Origin: Paenibacillus monticola
GTDB lineage: Bacteria > Bacillota > Bacilli > Paenibacillales > Paenibacillaceae
DNA: 64,000 nt
Reading direction: 5' to 3'
NCBI RefSeq assembly: GCF_009664975.1
Contig: NZ_WJXB01000019.1
Span: 21,110 to 85,109 of the forward strand
Shown here: positions 1 to 7,753 of the stretch, piece by piece
Position numbering within the stretch: the first letter of the stretch is position 1
Layout of the letters: the number at the start of each line of letters is the position of its first letter
The notes under the pieces: generated by a model
Seen by the model: only the letters and a program-made list of their open reading frames with translations
Database searches by the model: none
Told to the model about the DNA's origin: nothing
Made by a program: the position numbers and the translations under genes

Positions 1-12
1 GATTTAATTTTG

Positions 13-38
13 TGAAACGTCTTGCTAACAATGGCGTA
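13..38 (+). promoter_or_regulatory. Sigma-W type ECF promoter upstream of rsiW
   Basis: The sequence contains TGAAAC at 13–18, exactly 16 bases, then CGTA at 35–38. This is the published sigma-W consensus of Bacillus (TGAAAC-N16-CGTA). It lies about 80 bases before the rsiW start, so rsiW is probably transcribed by the sigma factor it restrains. No end of a sigW gene is visible in the first 98 bases; sigW is expected further upstream, outside the window. Confidence 0.7.
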
Positions 39-116
39 TGTAAGTTAAGCAAGTCTTATGTACCTGCCACTTTGTCTTAGGATAATTAAATAGCACTCAT
101 GAAAGGATTGGCTCCT

Positions 117-731
117 ATGGAATGCAAACTGGCCGTCTCTATGATGCATGATTACTTGGATGACGACTTGCCCGGACAGCAGCAGAGAGAATTGAAGGAG
201 CATCTTCTATCCTGTACAGATTGCCGTGTGAAGTTCAAAGAATTGGAACAGACCGATATGCTGATGTTCTCCCTGATGCACCACAATCCTGTGGCCTCAG
301 AGGATCTTGTAGACCGGATTATGAATTCAATACCGAAATCCAAGAAAGAAAGAGGCTTTGTCACCTGGATAAAGAGACATCCTGCGCTTACAGCAGCGTC
401 CCTATTTCTTGTTGTCATGCTGATGAGTACAGTTACTCTTGGAAATTCGGACAGACAGCTAGTGGTCAGGGGTTCCGATCTTGATCAGGTTGTCATCAAA
501 GGAGATACGGTTATTGTACCTTCCGGCAAAGTCATTTCCGGTGATCTTACAGTGGAGAACGGCAAAACTCAGGTATTCGGGGAAGTAAACGGCAATGTAA
601 CAGTCATCGACGGTTCTCTATATCAAGCATCAACGGCTCATATTTCCGGGCAAGTCAAAAGCATAGACCAAGCGGTAAGCTGGATCTGGTATAAAGTGAC
701 AAACATGTTCTCTGAAGTCGCCTACCGTTAA
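117..731 (+). CDS. rsiW: Anti-sigma-W factor RsiW-like, membrane-anchored
   Basis: A single-pass membrane anti-sigma factor expected to hold the ECF factor sigma-W inactive until envelope stress triggers its proteolysis. The N-terminal zinc-binding anti-sigma (ZAS) motif H-x3-C-x2-C is present (HLLSCTDC, about residues 29–36), followed by one hydrophobic helix near residues 92–110. The extracytoplasmic tail contains repeated Gly/Val-rich beta strands (GDLTVENGK, GEVNGNVTV) that resemble bactofilin-type repeats and differ from the short tail of B. subtilis RsiW. I chose ATG 117 because GAAAGGA lies 9 bases upstream and the protein then begins MECKLAVS, like known RsiW proteins; an in-frame ATG at 99 is the alternative. 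It is followed by a terminator and then cdaA, the usual Bacillales order. Confidence 0.88.
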   Translation: MECKLAVSMMHDYLDDDLPGQQQRELKEHLLSCTDCRVKFKELEQTDMLMFSLMHHNPVASEDLVDRIMNSIPKSKKERGFVTWIKRHPALTAASLFLVVMLMSTVTLGNSDRQLVVRGSDLDQVVIKGDTVIVPSGKVISGDLTVENGKTQVFGEVNGNVTVIDGSLYQASTAHISGQVKSIDQAVSWIWYKVTNMFSEVAYR

Positions 732-765
732 TTAATGTTGGTTGCTTTAAGCAGGAATATCCTTT

Positions 766-798
766 GCGCCTCTTTTTCCGGAAAGATGGCGCTTTTTT
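766..798 (+). terminator. Rho-independent terminator after rsiW
   Basis: GCGCC (766–770) pairs with GGCGC (788–792), extended inside by CTTT/AAAG around TTCCGG, and is followed by six T residues (793–798). It separates rsiW from cdaA, so cdaA probably has its own promoter between about 800 and 940. Confidence 0.75.
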
Positions 799-941
799 AT
801 GTCTGAAAAGGCATATTTTATAAATGACATTTGTGCTAAACTTGCAACCTGAGCGTGAACGTTATAACCTAGGTATGATACAGAGCTAACAGATATTTTA
901 CATAAACCCAGCTTATTATGAAATGATGGGGGTTTTAGGCA

Positions 942-1772
942 ATGAGTTATTTTACAGACCTTACATGGAAAGAGTCCATTAAAGATATAATCGATATACT
1001 GATCGTCAGCTACATTATTTATAAAGTGCTCAACATGGTGCGCGGTACCCGTGCGGTTCAACTGCTGAAGGGTATTCTAGTGCTGGTTGTTATTTGGGCG
1101 CTCAGCACCCTCTTAGATTTGTACACACTGAAATGGCTAATGAATCAGATGTTTACGTTTGGAGTGCTGGCGGTATTTATTATTTTTCAGCCGGAACTGC
1201 GAAGGGGACTGGAGCAGCTGGGTCGAGGGAAGTTTTTCGGACGAGCTGTGGAGAATGATGAAGAGATTGGAAAGTTAATAGGCGAAGTTATTAAAGCTGT
1301 GAATTATTTAGCACAACGAAAGATAGGGGCATTAATTGTATTCGAGAGAGCCACGGGGCTTAATGAATATACAGAATCCGGTATCCCTATGCGTTCTTTG
1401 GTCAGCTCCGAGCTGCTGATTAATATTTTTATACCGAATACCCCTCTGCATGACGGGGCCCTTATCATGCAGGGTAACCAGATTGCGGCTGCCGCCTGTT
1501 ATTTGCCATTGTCGGAGAACCCATTTATCAGCAAAGAGCTGGGGACACGGCATCGTGCGGCTATCGGGATTAGTGAAGTGGCAGATTCCGTGTCTGTTAT
1601 TGTATCAGAGGAGACCGGACAGATTTCCCTGGCCATTAATGGTCAGATCGTGAGAGATATAAAAGAAGAATCGTTGATTTCCAAGCTCTATCAAGAATTG
1701 CGTTCGAATTCTCCACTGAAGGATAAAGGTTCTGCTTTCTGGAAACGGAAGGGGGACAAGAGCAATGGATAA
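942..1772 (+). CDS. cdaA: Diadenylate cyclase CdaA
   Basis: A membrane-bound cyclase that condenses two ATP into c-di-AMP, the second messenger controlling potassium, osmolyte and cell-wall homeostasis. Three hydrophobic helices occupy roughly residues 14–82, followed by the DisA_N/DAC catalytic domain. The signature motifs are visible: DGA (LHDGALIMQ, near residue 170) and RHRAA (GTRHRAAIG, near residue 203). The length of 276 aa is normal for CdaA/YbbP. Its last 8 bases overlap the start of cdaR, indicating translational coupling to its regulator. The location upstream of cdaR–glmM–glmS is the conserved Firmicutes arrangement that couples c-di-AMP to peptidoglycan precursor synthesis. Confidence 0.96.
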   Translation: MSYFTDLTWKESIKDIIDILIVSYIIYKVLNMVRGTRAVQLLKGILVLVVIWALSTLLDLYTLKWLMNQMFTFGVLAVFIIFQPELRRGLEQLGRGKFFGRAVENDEEIGKLIGEVIKAVNYLAQRKIGALIVFERATGLNEYTESGIPMRSLVSSELLINIFIPNTPLHDGALIMQGNQIAAAACYLPLSENPFISKELGTRHRAAIGISEVADSVSVIVSEETGQISLAINGQIVRDIKEESLISKLYQELRSNSPLKDKGSAFWKRKGDKSNG

Positions 1773-3231
1773 GTGGATGAAGAATAACAATTTCAATAAA
1801 ATCCTTGCACTTGCGTTCGGAATTATGCTGTGGGCCATGGTACATGTCGATACCGTGCCTGTGTCGCAGACGACGGTAAGCACCCAAACAAAGATTATTG
1901 AGAACGTGAAGATCAATGTTACCGGCTTTGATGAAGATAAATATGTTATGGATAAAGATGTGGATAGCGTAAGAATGGAAGTTCAGGGCAAACGATCGGA
2001 TATCACCTACAAAGTATCGGATGCTTACGAGGTGACGCTTGACCTAAGTGATGTTCAACCAGGCGATACTACGCTCCCACTGCAGTATTCGCTGCCTAAA
2101 GGTGTGGAACTCGTCAGAATGACACCTGAAGAAGTGAACGTGCATATAGAACTGCGGAATACGAAGTCTTTTCCGATAACGATGATAACTAAAGGTAAAC
2201 CTGCGGATGGTTATCAGCTCGGCACCCCTGTCCTTCAGCCAATAGGTACAGCCGAGGTTACCCTTGCTGCCAGTGAGTTGAGTAAAGTGGCGAAGGTGCA
2301 AGGAACGATTGAGCTGGATGGCGAAAGCGATACATTCAAAGAAAATAAAATGAAGCTTTATGCTTACGATAGCAGCGGCAATGAAATTCCAAATGCAGTA
2401 ATCGAGCCTTCAAGCGTATCTGTTGAAATCCCGATAACCTTACCTTTCAAAAGTTTACCCCTGGAAATTGGTTATACGGGTCAGCTTCCGGACTCGCTGG
2501 TATTATCCAGAGTCACTCCAGAACTCGAGTCGGTTGTAGTCTATGGACAGAAAGACGTTTTGGCATCCTTATCTTCATATGAGGCTGCAATTGATCTTAG
2601 TTCTATTGATGCCGCAGGTACAGCGCAGCTAAAGGCGGAACTAAAGCCTCCGGCAGGTATTGAGAAAATTGAGCCTGCAACGGTAAATGTTACGGTATCC
2701 ACCTCAAAGATAGCAGAGCGGACCATTGACAGCATTCCAATTAAGCTGGAGGGCGTGAGCAGCGGATTAGAGGCAGTTATCACTACACCTGAGAGCAAAG
2801 CTATTTCACTTACATTAGCTGGGGCACCCACTCTATTGGACCAGCTGGATCAGGACAATATTGTGGTAATTGCTGATGTTAGCGGACTTGCTGCTGGCAC
2901 TCACGAAGTGGCTTTACAGGTGTCTCTGCCCCGGTTCATTGCACTTGGAAATTCGAGTGAACCATTAACTGTAACTGTGCAAGTGCAATCACCAGCAACT
3001 CCAGTTCCCTCGAAAGCACCGGAAACGGGGAGTGTAGCCACTCCGGAGCCAAGCTCTGAACCTGTCGTAGGCGATGGAGACGTTACAGAGGCTCCTACGC
3101 ATAGTACCGGAGCTGTTGAAACGACAGCACCGACCCCGAGCCCCGTTCAGTCTGATAGCGCTGGGTCGAACAGCGGGACGGCTAATGGCACCGAGATTAC
3201 AGGGAACGCCGCAAGTACAGGCGGGACGTAA
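1765..3231 (+). CDS. cdaR: CdaA regulatory protein CdaR (YbbR-domain protein)
   Basis: An extracytoplasmic regulator of CdaA. An N-terminal signal anchor (hydrophobic stretch about residues 14–29, ILALAFGIMLWAMVHV) is followed by about four repeated YbbR-like beta domains over residues 45–400. The last ~85 residues are a low-complexity tail rich in Pro, Ser, Thr, Glu and Ala (repeated SPATPVPS-like runs), which probably spans or associates with the wall. At 488 aa it fits the family with an extended tail. The start overlaps cdaA by 8 bases. About 110 bases without a clear promoter or terminator separate it from glmM, so co-transcription is likely. Confidence 0.93.
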   Translation: MDKWMKNNNFNKILALAFGIMLWAMVHVDTVPVSQTTVSTQTKIIENVKINVTGFDEDKYVMDKDVDSVRMEVQGKRSDITYKVSDAYEVTLDLSDVQPGDTTLPLQYSLPKGVELVRMTPEEVNVHIELRNTKSFPITMITKGKPADGYQLGTPVLQPIGTAEVTLAASELSKVAKVQGTIELDGESDTFKENKMKLYAYDSSGNEIPNAVIEPSSVSVEIPITLPFKSLPLEIGYTGQLPDSLVLSRVTPELESVVVYGQKDVLASLSSYEAAIDLSSIDAAGTAQLKAELKPPAGIEKIEPATVNVTVSTSKIAERTIDSIPIKLEGVSSGLEAVITTPESKAISLTLAGAPTLLDQLDQDNIVVIADVSGLAAGTHEVALQVSLPRFIALGNSSEPLTVTVQVQSPATPVPSKAPETGSVATPEPSSEPVVGDGDVTEAPTHSTGAVETTAPTPSPVQSDSAGSNSGTANGTEITGNAASTGGT

Positions 3232-3341
3232 CTTTTTGGATAAATTCACGTCTATTTATATGTTCTATTTGCACACAGAGCAGGTATTAAGCCATACAAT
3301 AATTCATTAAGCTATAGCAGCATAATCAAAGGAGAAAACAC

Positions 3342-4682
3342 ATGGGTAAGTATTTTGGAACTGACGGCGTGCGCGGAGTCGCAAACCGGGAATTAACTGC
3401 AGAAATGGCCTATAATATTGGCCGATGTGGTGGATATGTATTAGCGGGTAATCTAGAAAAGCCCAAAGTTGTAATTGGAATGGACACGCGTATCTCCGGC
3501 CCAATGCTGGAATCGGCACTTGTAGCTGGTCTGCTGTCTATTGGGGCAGATGTTATCCGTCTGGGTGTAGTAACTACACCTGCAGTTGCTTATATTACAA
3601 GACTATTGAAGGCTGATGCGGGCGTGATGATTTCAGCTTCGCATAATCCGGTTGAAGATAATGGTATTAAGTTCTTTGGTGGAGATGGCTTCAAGCTAAC
3701 CGATGAAACGGAGCTTCGCATTGAAGAATTGATGGATGCCGAGGTCGATGAACTGCCTCGTCCTATAGGCTCAGGGTTAGGAATACTAGCAGTCGATAAT
3801 GATGCTAAATATCTCTATCTGGAGTATTTGAAAACAACGATCTCCCAAAGCTTCAAAGGTTTCAAGATCGTATTGGACTGTGCCCACGGTGCAGCGTATG
3901 AGCTTGCACCACGTTTGTTCAAAGAACTGGGCGCAGAGGTTATAGCCATTGGTTCAGAGCCGGACGGACTGAACATTAATGACGGATTCGGCTCCACACA
4001 TCCAGCTACATTGCGTGCGGAAGTATTACGACACGGGGCAGATTTAGGACTTGCTTTTGACGGAGATGCTGATCGCCTGATTGCTATTGATGAAACGGGG
4101 GATGAGGTCGACGGGGACTTTATCCTCTGCATTTGCGGAGACGCAATGAATCGTGCAGGCAAGCTTAAGGACGGTACGATTGTTTCGACCGTAATGAGCA
4201 ATATTGGATTCTACAAGGCAACTGAGAAATTATCGCTCAACACTGCCAAAACAGCAGTTGGTGACCGGTATGTCATGGAGGAAATGCGTCGTGGCGGTTA
4301 TAACCTGGGTGGAGAGCAATCCGGACATGTCATTTTCCTTGATTACAATACGACTGGAGACGGCATTCTGACGGCTATTCAACTGGTGGATACCATGAAG
4401 GCTTCAGGAAAGAAGCTAAGTGTGTTGAAAGCCATGATGACGAAATACCCACAGGTGCTTGTGAATGTTCGTGTGCTGGATAAGACTAATTATCCGAATA
4501 ACGTGGCTATTGAAGCGGCTATTAATGAAGTCGAGGGTAAATTAGGCGATAATGGCCGTGTATTGGTGCGTCCGTCGGGTACAGAACCACTGATCCGCGT
4601 AATGGCAGAAGGACCTGACAAAGCCGATTTGGATTTATATGTAAGTCAGATTGTAGATGTAGTACAGCGTGAACTGGTATAA
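3342..4682 (+). CDS. glmM: Phosphoglucosamine mutase GlmM
   Basis: Interconverts glucosamine-6-phosphate and glucosamine-1-phosphate in UDP-GlcNAc synthesis. All four alpha-D-phosphohexomutase regions are present: the phosphoserine loop SASHNP with the catalytic Ser at residue 100, the metal-binding loop DGDADR near 240, the sugar-binding GGEQSGH near 325, and the phosphate-binding RPSGTEP near 408. The length of 446 aa is typical. The start is supported by AAAGGAGA 8 bases upstream and the canonical N-terminus MGKYFGTDGVRG. Immediately downstream lies the glmS promoter and ribozyme, so the two enzymes of successive steps are adjacent but separately controlled. Confidence 0.98.
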   Translation: MGKYFGTDGVRGVANRELTAEMAYNIGRCGGYVLAGNLEKPKVVIGMDTRISGPMLESALVAGLLSIGADVIRLGVVTTPAVAYITRLLKADAGVMISASHNPVEDNGIKFFGGDGFKLTDETELRIEELMDAEVDELPRPIGSGLGILAVDNDAKYLYLEYLKTTISQSFKGFKIVLDCAHGAAYELAPRLFKELGAEVIAIGSEPDGLNINDGFGSTHPATLRAEVLRHGADLGLAFDGDADRLIAIDETGDEVDGDFILCICGDAMNRAGKLKDGTIVSTVMSNIGFYKATEKLSLNTAKTAVGDRYVMEEMRRGGYNLGGEQSGHVIFLDYNTTGDGILTAIQLVDTMKASGKKLSVLKAMMTKYPQVLVNVRVLDKTNYPNNVAIEAAINEVEGKLGDNGRVLVRPSGTEPLIRVMAEGPDKADLDLYVSQIVDVVQRELV

Positions 4683-4707
4683 CTGCATACCTTCGCAAGG
4701 GATTGTT

Positions 4708-4750
4708 GGCTGGTGAGTGGAGTGCTTTAGCTTCGCTGCACCGGCTCTTT
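4708..4750 (+). terminator. Possible weak terminator after glmM
   Basis: GGCTGGTG (4708–4715) can pair with CACCGGCT (4739–4746), including two G·U pairs, around a loop that contains its own TTTAGC/GCT contacts. The following CTTTAAAT is only a weak U tract. It sits between the glmM stop and the glmS promoter; efficiency is uncertain. Confidence 0.35.
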
Positions 4751-4771
4751 AAATATTCCTGAGGCACAGCA

Positions 4772-4800
4772 TTGCCAAAGTGATGTAAGGTGCATATAAT
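4772..4800 (+). promoter_or_regulatory. Sigma-A promoter for the glmS ribozyme mRNA
   Basis: TTGCCA (4772–4777), a 17-base spacer, and a perfect TATAAT (4795–4800). The predicted start of transcription near 4807 is about 45 bases before the ribozyme cleavage site, as expected for a glmS leader. Confidence 0.75.
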
Positions 4801-4852
4801 AGACTAAGTGTCATTCCAGAAGGAAAGCGGGGGTTGTGAGGTTAGCATACAA

Positions 4853-5061
4853 GCGCCAGAACTTGGTCTTGCGCGGGGGAGATGTGTAAGTCATTAAGTG
4901 CCTGATATAGGCGAGGCTGGCACAAATCACGGCAGACGTAAGTTGACGAGGTGGAGGTGTTCGAAATGTTCGGCGGGGACCTCCCGGTGATGCACCAGAG
5001 CCGTAAATGGAAGCGGAAAATGGAAGGGCGACCTTTCACACAACGCTTTTGTGGGTGCAAT
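4853..5061 (+). ncRNA. glmS ribozyme: glmS glucosamine-6-phosphate-activated ribozyme
   Basis: Self-cleaving riboswitch that uses GlcN6P as cofactor to cut the glmS mRNA and so shut down GlmS when its product accumulates. Several conserved core blocks are recognisable: GCGCCAGAACTTGG right after the cleavage site (A4852|G4853), GTTGACGAGGTGGAGG near 4938–4953, the TCGAAATG/TTCGGCGGGGACCTCCCGG pseudoknot strand near 4960–4988, and the conserved AGAGCCGTAA near 4997. The 3' P4-type stem uses ACCTTTCACACAACGC/GTGGGTGCA. About 215 bases of leader remain between the core and the glmS start codon. Confidence 0.93.
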
Positions 5062-5277
5062 AGAAATAAATTATTCGAGGGTTAGGGCATCGGAAGGAAA
5101 CAATGCAGTTCTGCCACGGCAGAGAAGAAGGCTGGACTTCATGAACATAAGATGACAGTTTATTTTGTTGAGCCAAAGCTTGCAACAGAATATTTGCTTT
5201 TTCTCAAAAACATGCCGCACGGCACGTTTCTTTCCGTATGCCGCCCATATTACGATAAATTGGACGGAGGAAAAAAT

Positions 5278-7110
5278 ATGTGTGGTATTGTAGGATATAT
5301 TGGTAATCAGAATTCGCAGGCTATCTTGGTCGAGGGTTTGAAAAAGTTGGAGTATCGTGGGTACGATTCCGCTGGTATCGCTGTATTTACCAAAGAAGGA
5401 TTGCAAATTGTAAAGGCACAGGGACGTCTGGTGAATTTGGAAACGAGACTGGAAACCCATCCTCTTACAGGCAGCGCAGGGATCGGACATACACGCTGGG
5501 CCACTCACGGTAAACCTTCTGATGAGAATTCCCATCCTCATACGGATGATAGCCAGAAATTCTCGGTAGTTCATAACGGTATTGTTGAAAACTACCTGGA
5601 TCTCAAAGAAGAACTGATTGCTGGTGGATGCCACTTCACTTCTGAAACAGATACTGAGGTTATTTCTCACCTGATCGCTCGTGAATATGATGGAGACATC
5701 GTTAAAGCTGTACAAAAGGCGATTACTTTCATGCGCGGTGCGTTTGCACTGGGCGTTCTTACAGAATTTGAACCAGATAAACTGGTAGCAGTACGTCAGG
5801 CCAGTCCTCTTATCATTGGTCTTGGCGAAGGAGAAAACTTTATCGGGTCGGATATTCCTGCTCTGCTTGAATATACCCGTAACGTATATATTTTGAACGA
5901 CGGCGAAATGGCTGTATTGACACGGGATGCTGTCGAATTGATGACGATTGAAGGCAACTTTATTTCTCGGGAAATGATTACTGTCGATTGGGATGCAGTT
6001 ACCGCAGAAAAAGGCGGCTACGAGCATTTCATGTTGAAAGAAATCCATGAGCAGCCTAAGGCTTACCGCGATACTATGCGCGGCCGCATCAACGCTGAAG
6101 GCAACAAGGTTATTTTGCCAGAGCTTAATCTGACCGTTGAACAAATCAAAAATATCCGCAACATTCAGATCGTTGCTTGTGGTACTGCTTATAACGCAGG
6201 GCTAGTAGGACGTAATCTGATTGAGTCGCTGGTACGTATTCCGGTGGAAAATGACATCGCCTCAGAATACCGTTACCGTTCACCGATCGTGACACCAGAA
6301 ACTCTAGTTATTGTAGTCAGTCAATCCGGTGAAACTGCGGATACTCTTGCTGCTCTGCGTGAAGGTCAAGCGAACGGCGCGCATGTACTGGCAATCACTA
6401 ACGTGGTAGGCAGCTCCATTGCCCGCGAAGCTAATGATGTATTGGTTACCTTGGCTGGACCGGAAATTGCTGTAGCTTCGACCAAAGCTTATACTTCACA
6501 GCTGATCGTGTTCACTCTGCTGGGCCTATACATGGCGGAAATACGTGGTACGCAGTCTGAAGCGCAGGTTGCTGAAATTCTGGCAGCGATGCAATCATTG
6601 CCTGAGCAAGTGGAAGAAGTTCTGGCACAAAAGGATGACATTAAGAAATATGCAGAACAGATCTCCAAGCATGAGCACTTGTTCTTCATCGGCCGCGGCG
6701 TAGATTATGCTGTAGCTCAAGAAGGTTCGCTGAAGCTGAAAGAGATCTCTTATATTCACTCCGAAGCTTATGCTGCGGGCGAGTTGAAACATGGCACATT
6801 GGCGCTGATCCAAGAGGGTGTTCCGGTAATTGCCATGGCTACTCAGGAGTCTGTTCTTGAGAAAACCGTCAGCAACATCAAAGAAGTGAAAGCCCGCGGC
6901 GCAGACGTTATGGCCATCACGCACCAAGAGCATGTAACTGACCTGCTCAGATCGGTAGACCAAGTATTTGTTATTCCTAAAACCTTGCCGTTACTGACAC
7001 CTGCTCTGTCCGTAGTGACGTTGCAATTGTTGGCTTATTACGCTTCTCTAGCGCTTGGTCATGACGTGGATAAACCACGGAATTTGGCGAAGAGTGTAAC
7101 TGTGGAGTAG
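5278..7110 (+). CDS. glmS: Glutamine–fructose-6-phosphate aminotransferase (isomerizing)
   Basis: Makes glucosamine-6-phosphate from fructose-6-phosphate and glutamine, the first step to UDP-GlcNAc. The protein must start at MCGIVGYIGN because Cys2 becomes the N-terminal nucleophile of the glutaminase domain; ATG 5278 has GGAGG 9 bases upstream. The open frame reaches back to 5152, but that would bury Cys2. The glutaminase domain (residues 1–240) is followed by two SIS sugar-isomerase domains (e.g. SQSGETADT), and the protein ends in the conserved DKPRNLAKSVTVE. That 3' end is the TnsD recognition region of Tn7 elements, and Tn7-like repeats start 31 bases after the stop. Confidence 0.98.
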   Translation: MCGIVGYIGNQNSQAILVEGLKKLEYRGYDSAGIAVFTKEGLQIVKAQGRLVNLETRLETHPLTGSAGIGHTRWATHGKPSDENSHPHTDDSQKFSVVHNGIVENYLDLKEELIAGGCHFTSETDTEVISHLIAREYDGDIVKAVQKAITFMRGAFALGVLTEFEPDKLVAVRQASPLIIGLGEGENFIGSDIPALLEYTRNVYILNDGEMAVLTRDAVELMTIEGNFISREMITVDWDAVTAEKGGYEHFMLKEIHEQPKAYRDTMRGRINAEGNKVILPELNLTVEQIKNIRNIQIVACGTAYNAGLVGRNLIESLVRIPVENDIASEYRYRSPIVTPETLVIVVSQSGETADTLAALREGQANGAHVLAITNVVGSSIAREANDVLVTLAGPEIAVASTKAYTSQLIVFTLLGLYMAEIRGTQSEAQVAEILAAMQSLPEQVEEVLAQKDDIKKYAEQISKHEHLFFIGRGVDYAVAQEGSLKLKEISYIHSEAYAAGELKHGTLALIQEGVPVIAMATQESVLEKTVSNIKEVKARGADVMAITHQEHVTDLLRSVDQVFVIPKTLPLLTPALSVVTLQLLAYYASLALGHDVDKPRNLAKSVTVE

Positions 7111-7141
7111 GGAGTAGTTCTGTTGTTGTTGTCCTGTCTGG

Positions 7142-7218
7142 TGTATAGAGACAATATAGTTATGAAGTAGACATTAAAGTTATGAAGTGAACATTAAAGT
7201 TATGAAGTAGTATGAAGT
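7142..7218 (+). repeat. Tn7-like transposon end A (TnsB-site-like array) at attTn7
   Basis: A TGT terminus (TGTATAGAG, 7142–7150) is followed by three direct repeats with an exact 20-base period: ACAATATAGTTATGAAGT at 7151–7168, then ACATTAAAGTTATGAAGT at 7171–7188 and 7191–7208, plus a partial fourth copy ending at 7218. The layout (TGT, about 6 bases, then ACAATAAAGT-type sites) matches the right end of Tn7, whose TnsB sites carry the core ATAAAGTCTTAAACT. The terminus lies 31 bases beyond the glmS stop, where Tn7 elements insert. No inverted partner with this sequence is visible in the window. Confidence 0.7.
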
Positions 7219-7315
7219 GATGAATTACATTAATGCCTTAGTTCGTTCTGAAGGCATAAGACCATTTGAAAAAGTGGAAAAGCAACACAGATATCATGAG
7301 CCGTCCTGATGAATG

Positions 7316-7400
7316 TGTTAAATATTGTCTGTAACTGAGCAATATACTTTGTAATTGACAAAAGAATGTGTAACTAGATAATAAAGTGCGTAACTAATAA
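7316..7400 (+). repeat. Tn7-like transposon end B (second array)
   Basis: Four degenerate repeats sharing the tail GTAACT/GTAATT at 7331, 7351, 7370 and 7390 (spacing 20, 19, 20). The last two are AATGTGTAACTAG and ATAAAGTGCGTAACTAA. The orientation is the same as array A (pointing away from glmS). The repeat sequence differs from arrays A and C, so this probably derives from a different Tn7-like element. A strong hairpin terminator follows directly. No inverted partner was found in the window. Confidence 0.5.
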
Positions 7401-7407
7401 TACTTCT

Positions 7408-7446
7408 AAGATTGTCCTGATAAATATCCTCAGGACAATCTTTTTT
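7408..7446 (+). terminator. Strong rho-independent terminator
   Basis: A perfect 13-bp stem, AAGATTGTCCTGA (7408–7420) with TCAGGACAATCTT (7430–7442), a 9-base loop, and a T run. It lies about 300 bases after glmS and just inside array B, so it may be a transposon-end terminator that now terminates glmS transcription. Confidence 0.85.
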
Positions 7447-7753
7447 ATAGGGACCAGAGGAAATGAAATCTATAGTGTTCGAAGAAAATATAGCGTTAGT
7501 GTAGATGTCAGAAGATAATAAAGTCTTAGACTAGAAAAATTAAGTGTTAGACTCAGAAAATAAAGTTGTAGACTAGAAAAATAAAGTGTTAGACTGACGG
7601 TGATTCATTAAGCTCCCTCGAAATGGTTCAGTATCCTCACTCTAGCTCATGAATTCGTAGGATTTCACCCTGTGGTTATATTATATAAAGGAAGATGGTT
7701 GGGCCGGTGGTTGGGAAATGGAGCATTGGGCATACGGAAATAAAGGTGAACAG

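Noticed and set aside
5152..5277. Upstream extension of the glmS reading frame
   Set aside because: Cys must be residue 2 for the glutaminase; the ribosome site and family N-terminus support the start at 5278.
5071..6144. Long minus-strand open frame opposite glmS
   Set aside because: A shadow of glmS codon usage with no recognisable protein features or ribosome site.
7518..7595. Regular 21-base repeats that could suggest a CRISPR array
   Set aside because: The repeats are contiguous with no spacers, lie at attTn7, have an inverted partner 3 kb away and match the TnsB-site core; no cas genes are present.
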